This document shows, in pieces, positions 7,592 through 17,179 of a stretch of DNA of 64,000 nucleotides (position 1 is its first letter; every line of letters begins with the position of its first letter). The stretch lies in the NCBI RefSeq assembly GCF_016612995.1, contig NZ_JAEOAH010000037.1, positions 1 to 64,000 on the forward strand, written 5' to 3'. A model generated the notes under the pieces. The model did not search any database. It was not told the origin of the DNA and saw only the letters and a list, made by a program, of their open reading frames with translations. Source of the DNA: Viridibacillus soli (GTDB lineage Bacteria > Bacillota > Bacilli > Bacillales_A > Planococcaceae). The position numbers and the translations under genes are program-made.

Positions 7592-9106
7592 TTATATAGT
7601 TGCCTTTGGAACCATTAATTCGAATATTGTTCCTCGCTCTGAGCTTTCTACAAGCTGTAGATCACCCTGCATAGATTGAGCCATCATTTTACTAAGTGGT
7701 AAGCCGAGACCTAAGCCACGTACTTCGTATTTCTTATTCTCTCCTCGATAGAAGCGTTCAAAAATTAAATCTTGTTCTTCTTCTGAAATACCGTATCCAC
7801 TATCAGATACTGTAATTACAACGGCTTCCTGCGTTTCATAAAGCTTAACGCTGATTTCCCCTTGCCCTTTTACCGCTTGCTTAGCATTTGTAAATAAATT
7901 CGTGAAAATCTGTTGAAAGCGAATCGCATCAATCTTCACTCGCACTTGCTCTTTTAAAGTAGTAAGTACCAGTTGAATATCTTCTGTATCTTGCATAAGC
8001 TCCCATTGCTTTACCGTTTCTTTTACCAGCTGATTGATCTCTAGCTCTTCAAATTTTACTGGGATAGCGTTTACAGCAAATGAGTTGAATGCTAGTAAAT
8101 CGCCAACCATCGTTCTTAATTTAGCTGTTTCATTTATCGCCATTTTCACAAATTCGCGGGCCTCATCATCCGAAACGACGCCATCTTGAATGGCTTGTAA
8201 GAGACCGCTAATCGACGTTACTGGTGTTTTCAATTCATGTGTCACGCCTGCTAATAATTCTGTTCTCATAGACTCAAGTTGTTCTAAGCGAATCGCCATC
8301 TCCTTAAAAGAATGAACAAGCTCATACACTTCTTCTTCCTTTAAGTTTTCGGGAAGTTGAATATTATAATCGCCTTGCTGTACTTGTTTCGCTGCAGCAG
8401 CTACCTCTTTAATAGGAGTAGCTAATCTTCTAGATAAGAAATAAATTGCCCCTAAACCGAGCAAAGCTAAACTTCCTATCATAATTGCTAGCTGACCATA
8501 TTCTTGATTTAAATGTGTCAGGCGCTCTTTAGATTCAATAATGACAACCCAGCCAACTTGTTTATCAGCAATTTCAATTTTCTTCTTCACTGCATAATAA
8601 TCTTTTGGTATTCCTTCATAGGTAAATCGCTGGACCTCATCTTCGGAAGATAAAATATTAGCTTGTATCTTTTGCTCCAACGGCTCTTTTGAACGATTAC
8701 TTGAAATGAGTATCTTTTGCTCCAACGGCCCTTTTGGACGATTACTTGAAATGAGTATCTTTTGCTCCAACGACCCTTTTGGACGATTACTTGAAAGGAT
8801 TTTGCCATTTGTATCTACTATATAAATGACCGGATTAATATCCATATTCATAAAGCGCTCGCGCTCTCTGAAAAGACCAGGGTTATCGTCTTTTGGAATC
8901 CCGACATCTGCATTATCTGAAATGCGATTGGTCGTTTCCTCAGCCATGAACTCAATCATATCCAAACGATATGTAAGCATTGTATGGCGTAGCCAAAGTG
9001 CAGATATACATGCCACAATCGTTAGCCCTATACAGAGAGTAAGCAAATAACGCGTCGTCCAATAACGTGTTAAGGATACCCTTTTCTTGTTATGGCCTTT
9101 GAACAC
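7592..9106 (-). CDS. Sensor histidine kinase with tandem repeat in its extracytoplasmic domain
   Basis: Membrane sensor of a two-component system; it autophosphorylates and passes phosphate to the OmpR-type regulator encoded just upstream. The 504 residues show TM1 at 18-40, an outside sensor domain at 41-204, TM2 at 205-225, HAMP at 226-279, the dimerisation box with HELKTP (His290), and a HATPase domain with N-box NLFTNAKQ, SDSGYGIS and GLGLGLPLSKM. Residues 103-146 are three copies of a 15-residue unit (ILISSNRPKGPLEQK and variants), encoded by a 45-base direct repeat. It overlaps the regulator gene by 17 bases, so the two are co-translated. The ligand is unknown. Confidence 0.9.
   Translation of the reverse strand: MFKGHNKKRVSLTRYWTTRYLLTLCIGLTIVACISALWLRHTMLTYRLDMIEFMAEETTNRISDNADVGIPKDDNPGLFRERERFMNMDINPVIYIVDTNGKILSSNRPKGSLEQKILISSNRPKGPLEQKILISSNRSKEPLEQKIQANILSSEDEVQRFTYEGIPKDYYAVKKKIEIADKQVGWVVIIESKERLTHLNQEYGQLAIMIGSLALLGLGAIYFLSRRLATPIKEVAAAAKQVQQGDYNIQLPENLKEEEVYELVHSFKEMAIRLEQLESMRTELLAGVTHELKTPVTSISGLLQAIQDGVVSDDEAREFVKMAINETAKLRTMVGDLLAFNSFAVNAIPVKFEELEINQLVKETVKQWELMQDTEDIQLVLTTLKEQVRVKIDAIRFQQIFTNLFTNAKQAVKGQGEISVKLYETQEAVVITVSDSGYGISEEEQDLIFERFYRGENKKYEVRGLGLGLPLSKMMAQSMQGDLQLVESSERGTIFELMVPKATI
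8667..8801 (-). repeat. In-frame 45-bp tandem repeat inside the sensor kinase gene
   Basis: Three successive copies begin at about 8667, 8712 and 8757 (plus coordinates). Each begins ATCTTTTGCTCCAACG on the plus strand and they differ at only a few bases. The period of 45 keeps the reading frame, so copy number changes would lengthen or shorten the sensor domain by 15 residues without a frameshift. Near identity of the copies argues for recent duplication. Confidence 0.92.
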
Positions 9107-9770
9107 TTAACTGATACCCCAATCCACGAAGTGTCTTTATTTCTCCTTCTTCAGCTGGCCACTGTTGGAGTGCCTTACGTAATCTTTTAATTGCTAAATC
9201 GACTGCCCGATCACTACCGTCATATTCCCAACCCCATACATACTCAATTAGCTGATTTCTTGTAAATGTTTGGTTTGGATGCTCTGCTAAAAACATTAAC
9301 ACAGATAAATCACGTGGTGTTAAATCTATTTCTTCATTATTCACATATACTTCATGCGATCGTAAGTTAATTTCTAAGCTACCAAATTGTCTCTTAGGCC
9401 CTGTATCACCCTGTGTTCTTCTTAAAACAGCTTTCACACGTGCAACAACTTCTTCTGCTATGAATGGCTTTGTAATATAATCGTCAGCACCTCCATTTAA
9501 GCCTTCTAGACGATAATTTACGTCACCTAAAGCAGTTAGCATAATAACTGGGCAGGTACTAGATTGTCTAATTTCCTTTAAAATCTCCCAGCCATTTTCT
9601 CCTGGTAACATAACATCTAATAACACGAGATTAGGGTTACATCCATGGAATTTCTTGATTGCATCAGAACCGGTAAAAGCCTGCTCTGTTTGAAAATTCA
9701 CCTTTTGTAAATATGCCTTCAGTACTTGGCTAATCGCAAATTCGTCCTCTACAATGAGTACTTTATCCAT
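9090..9770 (-). CDS. OmpR/PhoB-family response regulator
   Basis: DNA-binding regulator that receives phosphate from the kinase encoded immediately downstream. The receiver domain (about 1-118) has the acidic pocket VEDE (8-10), phosphorylation site Asp52 in LLDVMLPG, the TALGD switch and KPF lysine at about 102. The winged-helix domain (about 130-226) ends in LRGLGYQL, the usual OmpR signature. Ribosome site GGAGGGG lies seven bases before the ATG at 9770. The pair forms a two-gene operon; its targets are not evident. Confidence 0.93.
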   Translation of the reverse strand: MDKVLIVEDEFAISQVLKAYLQKVNFQTEQAFTGSDAIKKFHGCNPNLVLLDVMLPGENGWEILKEIRQSSTCPVIMLTALGDVNYRLEGLNGGADDYITKPFIAEEVVARVKAVLRRTQGDTGPKRQFGSLEINLRSHEVYVNNEEIDLTPRDLSVLMFLAEHPNQTFTRNQLIEYVWGWEYDGSDRAVDLAIKRLRKALQQWPAEEGEIKTLRGLGYQLSVQRP

Positions 9771-9885
9771 ATAAACCCCTCCAACTCGCCATTACATTTA
9801 ATTTTCACATATTATAACATTTCAATACGTCAACTAGATGTCAAACAGACCTTCCAACGCTTAGCTAAAAAAATTTTTCCAAATC

Positions 9886-9919
9886 AAAAAAACTCCACTA
9901 ACATTGTCGTTAGTGGAGT
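9886..9919 (-). terminator. Terminator of gltT
   Basis: Perfect 11-pair stem ACTCCACTAAC/GTTAGTGGAGT with a six-base loop, followed on the minus strand by TTTTTTT; about 50 bases past the gltT stop. Confidence 0.9.
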
Positions 9920-9969
9920 CCTTAATATATAGAGCTAGAGCTTGTTCTGTTTGTAATAGAAATTATTAT

Positions 9970-11247
9970 TTATTTTACTGATTCTTCTGGTGTGTCAAAA
10001 TAGTTTGCCGCTTTCTCGTAATCGAAGCGACCTTCCCATTTAGACATTACAACTGTAGCTAGAGAGTTACCAACTACATTTACAACTGTACGAGCCATAT
10101 CAAGAATACGGTCGATACCAGCGATAAATGCTAGACCTTCAGGTGGAATTCCTACTGAACCAAGAGTTGCTAATAATACAACAAATGATACACCTGGTAC
10201 GCCTGCAATACCTTTAGAAGTAACCATTAATACAAGCAATAATGTAATTTGGTCCAGAATACTTAAATCAATACCATACATTTGCGCAATGAAAATCGCC
10301 GCAATAGCTTGGTATAGCGTAGAACCATCTAAGTTAAATGAATATCCAGTTGGTACTACAAAAGATACTACATCCTTTGGACTACCGAATTTCTCCATTT
10401 TTTGCATCACTTTTGGTAATACAGTTTCAGAACTTGACGTAGAGAAAGCTAAGATCAATTCATCTTTTAATACTCTAATTAAACGGAAGATATTAATACC
10501 AACCATTTTTGCAATCAGACCCAAAACCACAACGATAAAGAATATCATTGCTAAATAGACTAAAATCGCTAATTTCCCTAAAGGAATTAATGACTCTAAA
10601 CCGAATTTTGAAACGGTTATCCCAATTAATGCGAATACACCAAGTGGAGCAAATTTCATAACTGTGTTTGTTACCCAGAACATAGCGTCCGCTGTTCCTT
10701 GGAAGAAAGCAAGAACTGGTTTCCCTCTCTCACCAATAGAAGCTACACCAAGACCAAATAATACAGAGAAGAAGATTACTGCTAACATATTTGTATTAGC
10801 CATAGCAGAAATAATATTCGTTGGTACAATACTTACGATTGTATCAGCGAAACCATGACTTTGTACTTCTTCAGTTGTATTTAGATATTGAGAAATATCA
10901 CCTTTAGTAATAGCACTCATATCCACACCAACACCAGGTTGGAATACGTTCGCAGCCAATAAACCGATTACAATTGCAATTGTTGTTACGACTTCAAAGT
11001 AAATAAGCGTTTTCACACCTAATTTACCAAGCTGTTTCATGTCACCTGTTCCAGCAACACCTAAAATCAATGTAGAAACAATGATCGGTACAACAATCAT
11101 TTTGATCATATTCAAGAAGATTGTACCAATTGGTTGTAAATATTCTTCAACTTTTGGATTATCGTAGAAAATTGCACCTACTGCAATACCTAAAACAAGC
11201 CCGATCAATATTTGAATAGCTAAACTAATTTTAAATTTTTTCTTCAT
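9970..11247 (-). CDS. gltT: Glutamate/aspartate:cation symporter GltT
   Basis: Secondary transporter of the dicarboxylate/amino acid:cation symporter family that brings glutamate and aspartate across the membrane with protons or sodium. The 425-residue product has about eight membrane helices and two re-entrant loops. Visible family motifs are the serine-rich AFSTSSSETVLP, the NLDGS stretch in the seventh helix region and MARTVVNVVGN in the eighth. It resembles Bacillus GltT more than GltP (for example YLQPIG near the N-terminus, SSSETVLP, YxFNLDGS). The start MKKKFKISLA at 11247 is chosen because AAAGGGG lies about ten bases upstream; an upstream in-frame start at 11301 would precede that site. 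The divergent-free GlnK/GlnL-type pair upstream likely controls it. Confidence 0.88.
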   Translation of the reverse strand: MKKKFKISLAIQILIGLVLGIAVGAIFYDNPKVEEYLQPIGTIFLNMIKMIVVPIIVSTLILGVAGTGDMKQLGKLGVKTLIYFEVVTTIAIVIGLLAANVFQPGVGVDMSAITKGDISQYLNTTEEVQSHGFADTIVSIVPTNIISAMANTNMLAVIFFSVLFGLGVASIGERGKPVLAFFQGTADAMFWVTNTVMKFAPLGVFALIGITVSKFGLESLIPLGKLAILVYLAMIFFIVVVLGLIAKMVGINIFRLIRVLKDELILAFSTSSSETVLPKVMQKMEKFGSPKDVVSFVVPTGYSFNLDGSTLYQAIAAIFIAQMYGIDLSILDQITLLLVLMVTSKGIAGVPGVSFVVLLATLGSVGIPPEGLAFIAGIDRILDMARTVVNVVGNSLATVVMSKWEGRFDYEKAANYFDTPEESVK

Positions 11248-11397
11248 CAATAAGTCACCCCTTTGTCCTGTTCTTCTTTTTACAGAAAAAGCCTTATTCA
11301 TATTCTAACTACGACTTATCAAATCCGACAAAATCCGACAATACTATTTATTATTTTTTAAAACGCGAAATTTATACTATCATTTGCTTTTATTTTT

Positions 11398-12294
11398 TTA
11401 TTTAGGTGGGTGATGATATTTTTCTAAAGATTCCACATAAAGTACTTGTAAAAATTTTTTAACGTTTACCTTTAGCTTCCTCGGCATTTTAGAATCATCT
11501 TGAATTGAACGCATACACGTGCGAATTTCTGAGAACTCGAAATAACGAGGTGCATAATATTCAAATTCCGGATTCGTATAATCAACGACACCTAATGTCG
11601 CTAAATTATTCATGGCAGCTAATATTGTTCTACGAACACGCTGCTCAATAGCCTTACATTCCTTCATAATTTCCACGCCGTTTGTCTTTGTTTCAGATGC
11701 AAGCTCTTCATATAAATCCTTTAAGGCCGGCAATTGCATGGATGGTTTACTTCGATTTATTAGATGCTCCATTAAAGATAAAATATCATCACTACCCACT
11801 TCACCGACGATACCCATATCATTTAAAATTGACAACACAACATCCCTCACAGTACGATGTGTCTCCTCTTTCGTCGTCTCCTCAAAATTCACTAACGACT
11901 CCCGGATTGTGAGAAGTGACCGTTTTAACAAGAAGCGCTCCGCTGTTTTCTTCAAAACATTTTGCACTTCCATACGATTAATTGGTTTATGGATAAAAAA
12001 CTCCACATCCTTCTCATACGCTTGTCCAACCATTTCCTTATTGACGACTTGTGAAATCATCACAAAGTGTCCTTTAAAACCTTGCTTTTTTAACTGATCA
12101 ATCGTTTCAATACCATCTAAATGTGGCATTAGGAAATCAATCAGCACAAAATCAGGATGACTTGATAACACAAGTGGCAATGCACTTTCTCCGCTGTCCG
12201 CCTCACCAATTATTACCCCTAAGTCACCTTCAATAATAATTTGCTTGAGCATTCTTCGACTTGCTGCATCGTCATCTACTATAAAATAACGCAG
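11398..12294 (-). CDS. glnL: GlnL-type response regulator with a probable CTG start
   Basis: Regulator of a glutamine/glutamate-responsive two-component system. From the internal ATG at 12252 the receiver domain would lack its first strand and acidic pocket. In the same frame upstream the DNA encodes RYFIVDDDAASRR, exactly that missing part, and an in-frame TGA lies just beyond. The only candidates before the stop are CTG at 12294 and two ATA codons, so CTG is chosen. With this start the product is 298 residues, the phospho-acceptor is Asp53 (LIDFLMPH) and a YcbB/GlnL-like output domain fills residues 135-298. It follows the kinase gene directly, its first codon lying three bases past the kinase stop. 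Start choice is inference. Confidence 0.8.
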   Translation of the reverse strand: MRYFIVDDDAASRRMLKQIIIEGDLGVIIGEADSGESALPLVLSSHPDFVLIDFLMPHLDGIETIDQLKKQGFKGHFVMISQVVNKEMVGQAYEKDVEFFIHKPINRMEVQNVLKKTAERFLLKRSLLTIRESLVNFEETTKEETHRTVRDVVLSILNDMGIVGEVGSDDILSLMEHLINRSKPSMQLPALKDLYEELASETKTNGVEIMKECKAIEQRVRRTILAAMNNLATLGVVDYTNPEFEYYAPRYFEFSEIRTCMRSIQDDSKMPRKLKVNVKKFLQVLYVESLEKYHHPPK

Positions 12295-12296
12295 TA

Positions 12297-13565
12297 TTAT
12301 TCAACTCTCTTTCGAATATTCTTCGTTGGTATTTCTATATGGAAAATCAAGCCGCTCTCAAATTTTTTAACAGAAATATCACCTTCAAGTGTTTGTACAA
12401 TTTCGCGCACATGAGACAAACCAATCCCGGTTGCCGCAACACCATGCTTATTATATTTGGTCGTAAAGCCAGGCTCGAATATAATATCGAAATCCTCTTT
12501 AGGGACGCCTTTGCCCGAGTCACTTACTATAAAGCATGTCACGTCTACTGTATCAAACAGCTCGATTGAAATCTCACCATGATCGCCTATTGCCTCCACC
12601 GCATTTGCTACTAGATTATTGAGCATAGCTAATAAAGGAATTTGTTGATTCGTTTCAAAGTCAGTCGAGGCATTCACATTGAATGCAATATGTTTACCTA
12701 ATAACTCACTATATTTAGTATTCGCCGTCGTGACGAAATCAAGTAGGTTCGATAAATAATACACATCATTCGTTTTTTGCAGCGTGATATTCGATAGACC
12801 CGAGAATATACGCTGTGCATCCTTCTTCACTTCATGAATTTCCTGGGCAATATTCAAAGCTTTCACACTTAGCTCTCTTTGCTCAATGTCCTTCAATTTA
12901 CGATAAAGGTCATAACTAGACGCTGTGATTTTCTCGATATGATTCATAGATTTTTGCAAATATAACGTTTCGACATATAGGCCGGAGTCGACTGTTAGTT
13001 TTTCCTCTAACTGTTTATGCTTTTCCGTTAAAACGACAGAGCTATACAATCCAATAACGAAAAAGCTCCGCAATAAAGCAACCGCACTTAATATCCACCA
13101 ATCATATAAGCCAATACTAGCTTCTGTTATTAAATAATAACGAATGATATGTTCTGCACTATTCCCTAAGAGTTCGAGTAGCGCCGCATAAACACCTAAG
13201 CGTAACGGGCTTTCTTGATATTGCCCTACACGCAATAAACGAAAACCATAAACAAAAACAAAATAATATATAAAGGCAGGTGAATGTAGTTTCAAGCTTT
13301 CCGCTAAATCACCTAGATTAAACGCCACATCAACAGTCACACGGAAAATAACAACTGTCAAACCGGTCATAATCCCAGTTCGTATAATAGTAACAGGTGT
13401 GCGAACTAAAATAAGTAAAAGGAACGTAATACTCCCTAAACCAAATCGAAAATTCTCTCCATTAAAAGGCGTCACTTTAATTTCACTACTAATGGCGGTC
13501 AAAATGGCGATCAGGATAACCCATAACAGCTCAGACTTTCTCCATCTAACACTTAAATTATTCAT
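12297..13565 (-). CDS. glnK: GlnK-type sensor histidine kinase
   Basis: Membrane kinase partner of the GlnL-type regulator. The 422 residues have five to six hydrophobic helices in the first 200 residues, a coiled segment with LNIAQEIHEVKKD (phospho-acceptor His), and a HATPase region with NLVANAVEAIGD, SDSGKGVP and ATGIGLSHVREIV. The layout matches Bacillus YcbA (GlnK), which senses glutamine, but here the nearest transporter gene is gltT, so the signal may be glutamate or an acidic amino acid. Ribosome site AGGAGAG is seven bases before the ATG. The gene is first in a kinase-regulator operon. Confidence 0.85.
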   Translation of the reverse strand: MNNLSVRWRKSELLWVILIAILTAISSEIKVTPFNGENFRFGLGSITFLLLILVRTPVTIIRTGIMTGLTVVIFRVTVDVAFNLGDLAESLKLHSPAFIYYFVFVYGFRLLRVGQYQESPLRLGVYAALLELLGNSAEHIIRYYLITEASIGLYDWWILSAVALLRSFFVIGLYSSVVLTEKHKQLEEKLTVDSGLYVETLYLQKSMNHIEKITASSYDLYRKLKDIEQRELSVKALNIAQEIHEVKKDAQRIFSGLSNITLQKTNDVYYLSNLLDFVTTANTKYSELLGKHIAFNVNASTDFETNQQIPLLAMLNNLVANAVEAIGDHGEISIELFDTVDVTCFIVSDSGKGVPKEDFDIIFEPGFTTKYNKHGVAATGIGLSHVREIVQTLEGDISVKKFESGLIFHIEIPTKNIRKRVE

Positions 13566-13999
13566 AAAACTCTCCTATATAAATAGCCATCAGAAATATA
13601 TATGTCTAAAAATCTCTATATTATTTTTAAATTTTAACTACTAAGTCATTTTACCATTGTTCGATTTACAAGGAAAAACATTTACTGGCTTTTCTTATTC
13701 ACTCGATATTGTAGTTTAAGCATCAAACTCAAAAGGCTTTTATATACATCCTATAACGACTTAAGTTGTTTGCCGTACAACATTTTAATCTACAGAATTT
13801 CCCCTTAAATAATCGCAATGTCTCTTACCAAACTGATTAACCTACTATTAATTCCCTAAATACACTTGTAATAATTCCTTAATTGGTATAATATTCTATA
13901 CTAACAAAACATATAAACTAACTCGCTTTTGTAATCTAGAGTATTAAAGCGATATTTATCTTCGTTCTAGTTACTCAACTTAGAGAAAGAAGGCTGCTT
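13566..13999. other. Intergenic region between divergent operons
   Basis: No ORF. It must carry promoters for glnK leftwards and the amino acid ABC operon rightwards. A plausible rightward promoter is TTGTAA at 13866-13871 with TATAAT at 13887-13892 (15-base spacer; 16 if CTTGTA is read as the -35). No riboswitch or convincing operator was recognised. Confidence 0.45.
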
Positions 14000-14665
14000 A
14001 TGAATTTAGACTGGTCTTATATGATTGATCAAATACCTTTGTATAAGAAAGCATTAATTCTTACTATTAAATTAGCTTTTTGGGGGATATTACTATCCAC
14101 TATCATCGGGTTAATATGTAGTATTATTCAATATTCCAAAGTAAAGGTTTTACGCAATATTGTACAAGGGTATATCGAACTTTCAAGAAATACACCATTA
14201 TTAATTCAACTATTTTTCCTTTATTACGGTTTACCGAAAATGGGCATCACCATTGAAGCAGAACTGTGTGCGATTATAGGGCTTGCCTTTCTAGGTGGAA
14301 GCTATATGACCGAAGCATTGCGTGCTGGTATTGAAGCCGTTCCTGTAACCCAAATTGAAACAGCGAAAGCAATTGGCCTAAGTAATAGTCAGTTGATACG
14401 CTATATTTTATTACCTCAAGCTGTGACCTCCAGTGTTCCTGCTCTCGGTGCCAACTGCATATTTCTTTTAAAAGAAACATCAATATTCAGTGGAATTGCC
14501 ATTCTAGAGTTAACGAACACTACAAAGGATTTAATCGGCATGTTCTATAAAACAAATGAGTCCTTATTAATGTTAGTAATTGGCTATCTCATTATTCTTC
14601 TACCAATGTCACTTCTCTTGTCTTGGTTAGAAAGGAGAGTCCGCCATGCTGAATTCGGGTATTAA
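14000..14665 (+). CDS. Polar amino acid ABC transporter permease (HisM/GlnP type)
   Basis: One of two permeases of an amino acid importer. The 221 residues contain about five membrane helices and the EAA loop EALRAGIEAVPVTQIETAKAIG at about 105-126, which contacts the ATPase. Ribosome site AAGAAGG lies six bases before the ATG. Its end overlaps the start of the second permease by 20 bases. The gene order permease-permease-ATPase-binding protein resembles PEB1/Glt-type aspartate-glutamate systems. Confidence 0.9.
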   Translation: MNLDWSYMIDQIPLYKKALILTIKLAFWGILLSTIIGLICSIIQYSKVKVLRNIVQGYIELSRNTPLLIQLFFLYYGLPKMGITIEAELCAIIGLAFLGGSYMTEALRAGIEAVPVTQIETAKAIGLSNSQLIRYILLPQAVTSSVPALGANCIFLLKETSIFSGIAILELTNTTKDLIGMFYKTNESLLMLVIGYLIILLPMSLLLSWLERRVRHAEFGY

Positions 14666-15323
14666 CGTATTATTTGAAGGTATCAATATGCAACGCTTAC
14701 TAATGGGGCTTCTCGTGACTGCAAGAGTTGCTGTCTTTTCTATTATTATTGGCTGTACATTAGGAACCATCATTGGTGTTATTCGAACATCTAAATCTAA
14801 AATTATTAAAATGGTTTTCCGCATATATTTAGAGCTTTTTAGAATTATCCCTATATTAGTTTGGCTATTCGTTTTCTATTTCGTATTACCAGCGGATTTC
14901 AATATTAACCTAGATGCAGAAATCGTTTCAATTATCGTCTTTAGTCTCTGGGGAGCTGCTGAAATGAGTGACATCGTCCGTGGTGCTCTTATTTCTTTAC
15001 CAAAACATCAAGTTGAATCTGGTAAAGCTATAGGCTTAAATACGATTCAACTATATTGGTATATTTTGATTCCTCAATCCCTTAAGCGAACACTACCGTC
15101 CGCTATTAACCTAGCGACAAGAATGATTAAAACAACAGCATTACTCGTTATGATTGGCGTCATTGAGGTCGTCAAAGTTGGTCAACAAATTATTGAACAT
15201 GCCAACTTAAAAAATCCAACAGCCTCCTTTTGGGTTTATGGATTCATCTTCTTTTTGTATTTCATCATGTGTTATCCATTATCTAAACTGTCACAACGAC
15301 TCGAACGTAAGTGGGCTTCTTGA
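14646..15323 (+). CDS. Polar amino acid ABC transporter permease, second subunit
   Basis: Second membrane subunit (225 residues, about five helices) of the same importer, with the EAA loop DIVRGALISLPKHQVESGKAIG at about 110-131. The start has GGAGAG eight bases upstream inside the previous gene, so coupling is expected. It is followed after 13 bases by the ATPase gene. Confidence 0.9.
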   Translation: MLNSGINVLFEGINMQRLLMGLLVTARVAVFSIIIGCTLGTIIGVIRTSKSKIIKMVFRIYLELFRIIPILVWLFVFYFVLPADFNINLDAEIVSIIVFSLWGAAEMSDIVRGALISLPKHQVESGKAIGLNTIQLYWYILIPQSLKRTLPSAINLATRMIKTTALLVMIGVIEVVKVGQQIIEHANLKNPTASFWVYGFIFFLYFIMCYPLSKLSQRLERKWAS

Positions 15324-15336
15324 GGAGGAATTGTAA

Positions 15337-16080
15337 ATGAGTGAGGCAACACCTTTACTACAAGTGAAGAAATTAGTAAAAAAGTACAACAATAAAACCA
15401 TTTTAAATGGCATTGACTTAACAGTAGACAAAGGAAAAGTAATTGTCATCTTAGGCCCATCAGGTTGTGGGAAAAGCACATTGTTACGTTGTTTAAATGG
15501 CCTGGAAGATATACAAGATGGCTCTATCCTTTTTGCAGGTCAAGAGCTTATAGATCCTAAGGTTTCTTGGCAAAAAATAAGACAACAAATAGGAATGGTA
15601 TTCCAAAGCTACGATCTATTTCCGAATATGACTGTACTTGAAAATGTTCTACTAGGTCCTATTAAAGTACAGAAAAGAGACAGAGCTGAAGCATTAGCAC
15701 AAGCGCGTGAGCTACTACAACGCGTTGATTTAGCTGATCGCGAAAATGACTATCCAAGACAATTATCCGGTGGTCAAAAGCAGCGTATTGCAATTGTGCG
15801 TGCACTTTGTATGAATCCTGAAATCATGCTATTTGATGAAGTCACAGCCTCACTTGACCCTGAAATGGTACGTGAAGTATTGAATGTGATTTTACAACTA
15901 GCTTCACAAGGGATGACGATGGTAATTGTTACACACGAAATGAACTTTGCTCGCTCAGTAGCCGATGAAATTATTTTTTTAGATAACGGGAATATTTGTG
16001 AAGCGGGTCATCCAGAAGATTTCTTTAACAATCCTCAAACAGATCGTGCGAAGCAATTTCTAAATATATTACAATTCTAA
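15337..16080 (+). CDS. Polar amino acid ABC transporter ATP-binding protein
   Basis: Energy-coupling subunit of the importer. The 247 residues carry Walker [10 protein letters not shown] at about 40-48, signature LSGGQKQR at about 147-154 and Walker [13 protein letters not shown]; the usual proline after the Walker B glutamate is valine here (DEVTA), seen in some GlnQ relatives. The switch histidine is in IVTHEM. Ribosome site GAGGAGG is well placed. It is third in a four-gene operon. Confidence 0.92.
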   Translation: MSEATPLLQVKKLVKKYNNKTILNGIDLTVDKGKVIVILGPSGCGKSTLLRCLNGLEDIQDGSILFAGQELIDPKVSWQKIRQQIGMVFQSYDLFPNMTVLENVLLGPIKVQKRDRAEALAQARELLQRVDLADRENDYPRQLSGGQKQRIAIVRALCMNPEIMLFDEVTASLDPEMVREVLNVILQLASQGMTMVIVTHEMNFARSVADEIIFLDNGNICEAGHPEDFFNNPQTDRAKQFLNILQF

Positions 16081-16102
16081 ACACCATAGGAGGAAATAGA
16101 AG

Positions 16103-16966
16103 ATGACAAAAAAATTCTTCAAGAACGTATTTGCACTTATTACTCTATCCATTTTAGTTTTGGCGTTAACAGCTTGCGGGAATGATAATTCATCAGAGGA
16201 TAAAGGAAAAACATCTTCAATTGACGCTATTAAAGAACGTGGAAAAGTCCGTATCGCTGTCTTCAGTGACAAACCACCATTTGGCTACATCGACGAAAAC
16301 GGCAAAAATCAAGGTTATGACATTTTACTAGCTAAGCGTATTGCTAAAGATTTATTAGGTGATGAATCTAAAGTGGAATTCATCTTAACAGAAGCACAAA
16401 ACCGTGTAGACGTTTTGAAATCCGATAAAGTTGATATTACATTAGCTAATTTCACAGTAACTCCAGAACGTTCTGAACAAGTTGACTTTGCAAATCCCTA
16501 CATGAAAGTGGCCATTGGTGTTGCTTCACCTAAAAAAGCCGCTATTTCTGATATACAACAATTAGATGGCAAAAAACTATTAATCAATAAAGGTACAACT
16601 GCTGAAACATATTTCGCCAAAAATTACGCGGATATTGAGCAAGTGAAATACGACCAAAACACTGAAACTTTCGAAGCGTTAAAAGATGGTCGTGGCGCTG
16701 CTCTTGCACACGACAACACATTGCTTTACGCATGGGTAAAAGAAAACCCCGACTACGTTGTTGACATCAAATCTATTGGTGACCTTGACTACATTGCACC
16801 GGCAGTGAAAAAGGGCAACAAAGAATTACTCGATTGGCTAAACGAGGAATTAGAAACACTAGGTAAAGAACAATTCTTCCATAAAGCATTTGATGAAGTT
16901 TTGAGACCTGTATACGGTGAGAATGTACAAGCTGACGACGTTGTAGTTGAAGGTAAATCTAAATAA
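16103..16966 (+). CDS. Amino acid ABC transporter substrate-binding lipoprotein (PEB1-like)
   Basis: Surface lipoprotein receptor of the operon. The 287 residues have a signal peptide with lipobox LTAC (Cys25), then a SBP_bac_3 fold: GKVRIAVFSDKPPFGY at the start of lobe 1, ITLANFTVTPERSEQVDFANPY in the middle and the hinge region GTTAETYF. The ITPERSEQV-type stretch resembles aspartate/glutamate receptors such as PEB1, so acidic amino acids are the likely substrates (inference). It ends the operon; two hairpins follow. Confidence 0.88.
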   Translation: MTKKFFKNVFALITLSILVLALTACGNDNSSEDKGKTSSIDAIKERGKVRIAVFSDKPPFGYIDENGKNQGYDILLAKRIAKDLLGDESKVEFILTEAQNRVDVLKSDKVDITLANFTVTPERSEQVDFANPYMKVAIGVASPKKAAISDIQQLDGKKLLINKGTTAETYFAKNYADIEQVKYDQNTETFEALKDGRGAALAHDNTLLYAWVKENPDYVVDIKSIGDLDYIAPAVKKGNKELLDWLNEELETLGKEQFFHKAFDEVLRPVYGENVQADDVVVEGKSK

Positions 16967-17014
16967 CCGGCTATTGCCCTCTTGCTATTTAAAGGCGATA
17001 TACGTACCCACTCA

Positions 17015-17096
17015 TATATAAGAAATCCTTCATTTCTTATATAAAAACCCGATTAAGCAGCCATTTTTATGCGCTGTCTTTATCGGGTTTATCTTT
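17015..17096 (+). terminator. Tandem hairpins ending the amino acid ABC operon
   Basis: A first stem ATATAAGAAAT/ATTTCTTATAT at 17015-17043 is followed by AAACCCGAT..AGC paired with GCT..ATCGGGTTT at 17045-17090, which ends in a T-rich tract. The second is the stronger rho-independent terminator. Confidence 0.75.
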
Positions 17097-17179
17097 TGCC
17101 TAAATTTAGATTACTTTTTTATAAATAACTACAATCTATTATTTTAGTCATGGTGCTGTTTAAGAAGTTTTAACATATT

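Noticed and set aside
11612-12097. Plus-strand frame of 161 codons inside the regulator gene
   Set aside because: It is the antisense shadow of the GlnL-type gene, which has receiver-domain motifs on the minus strand.
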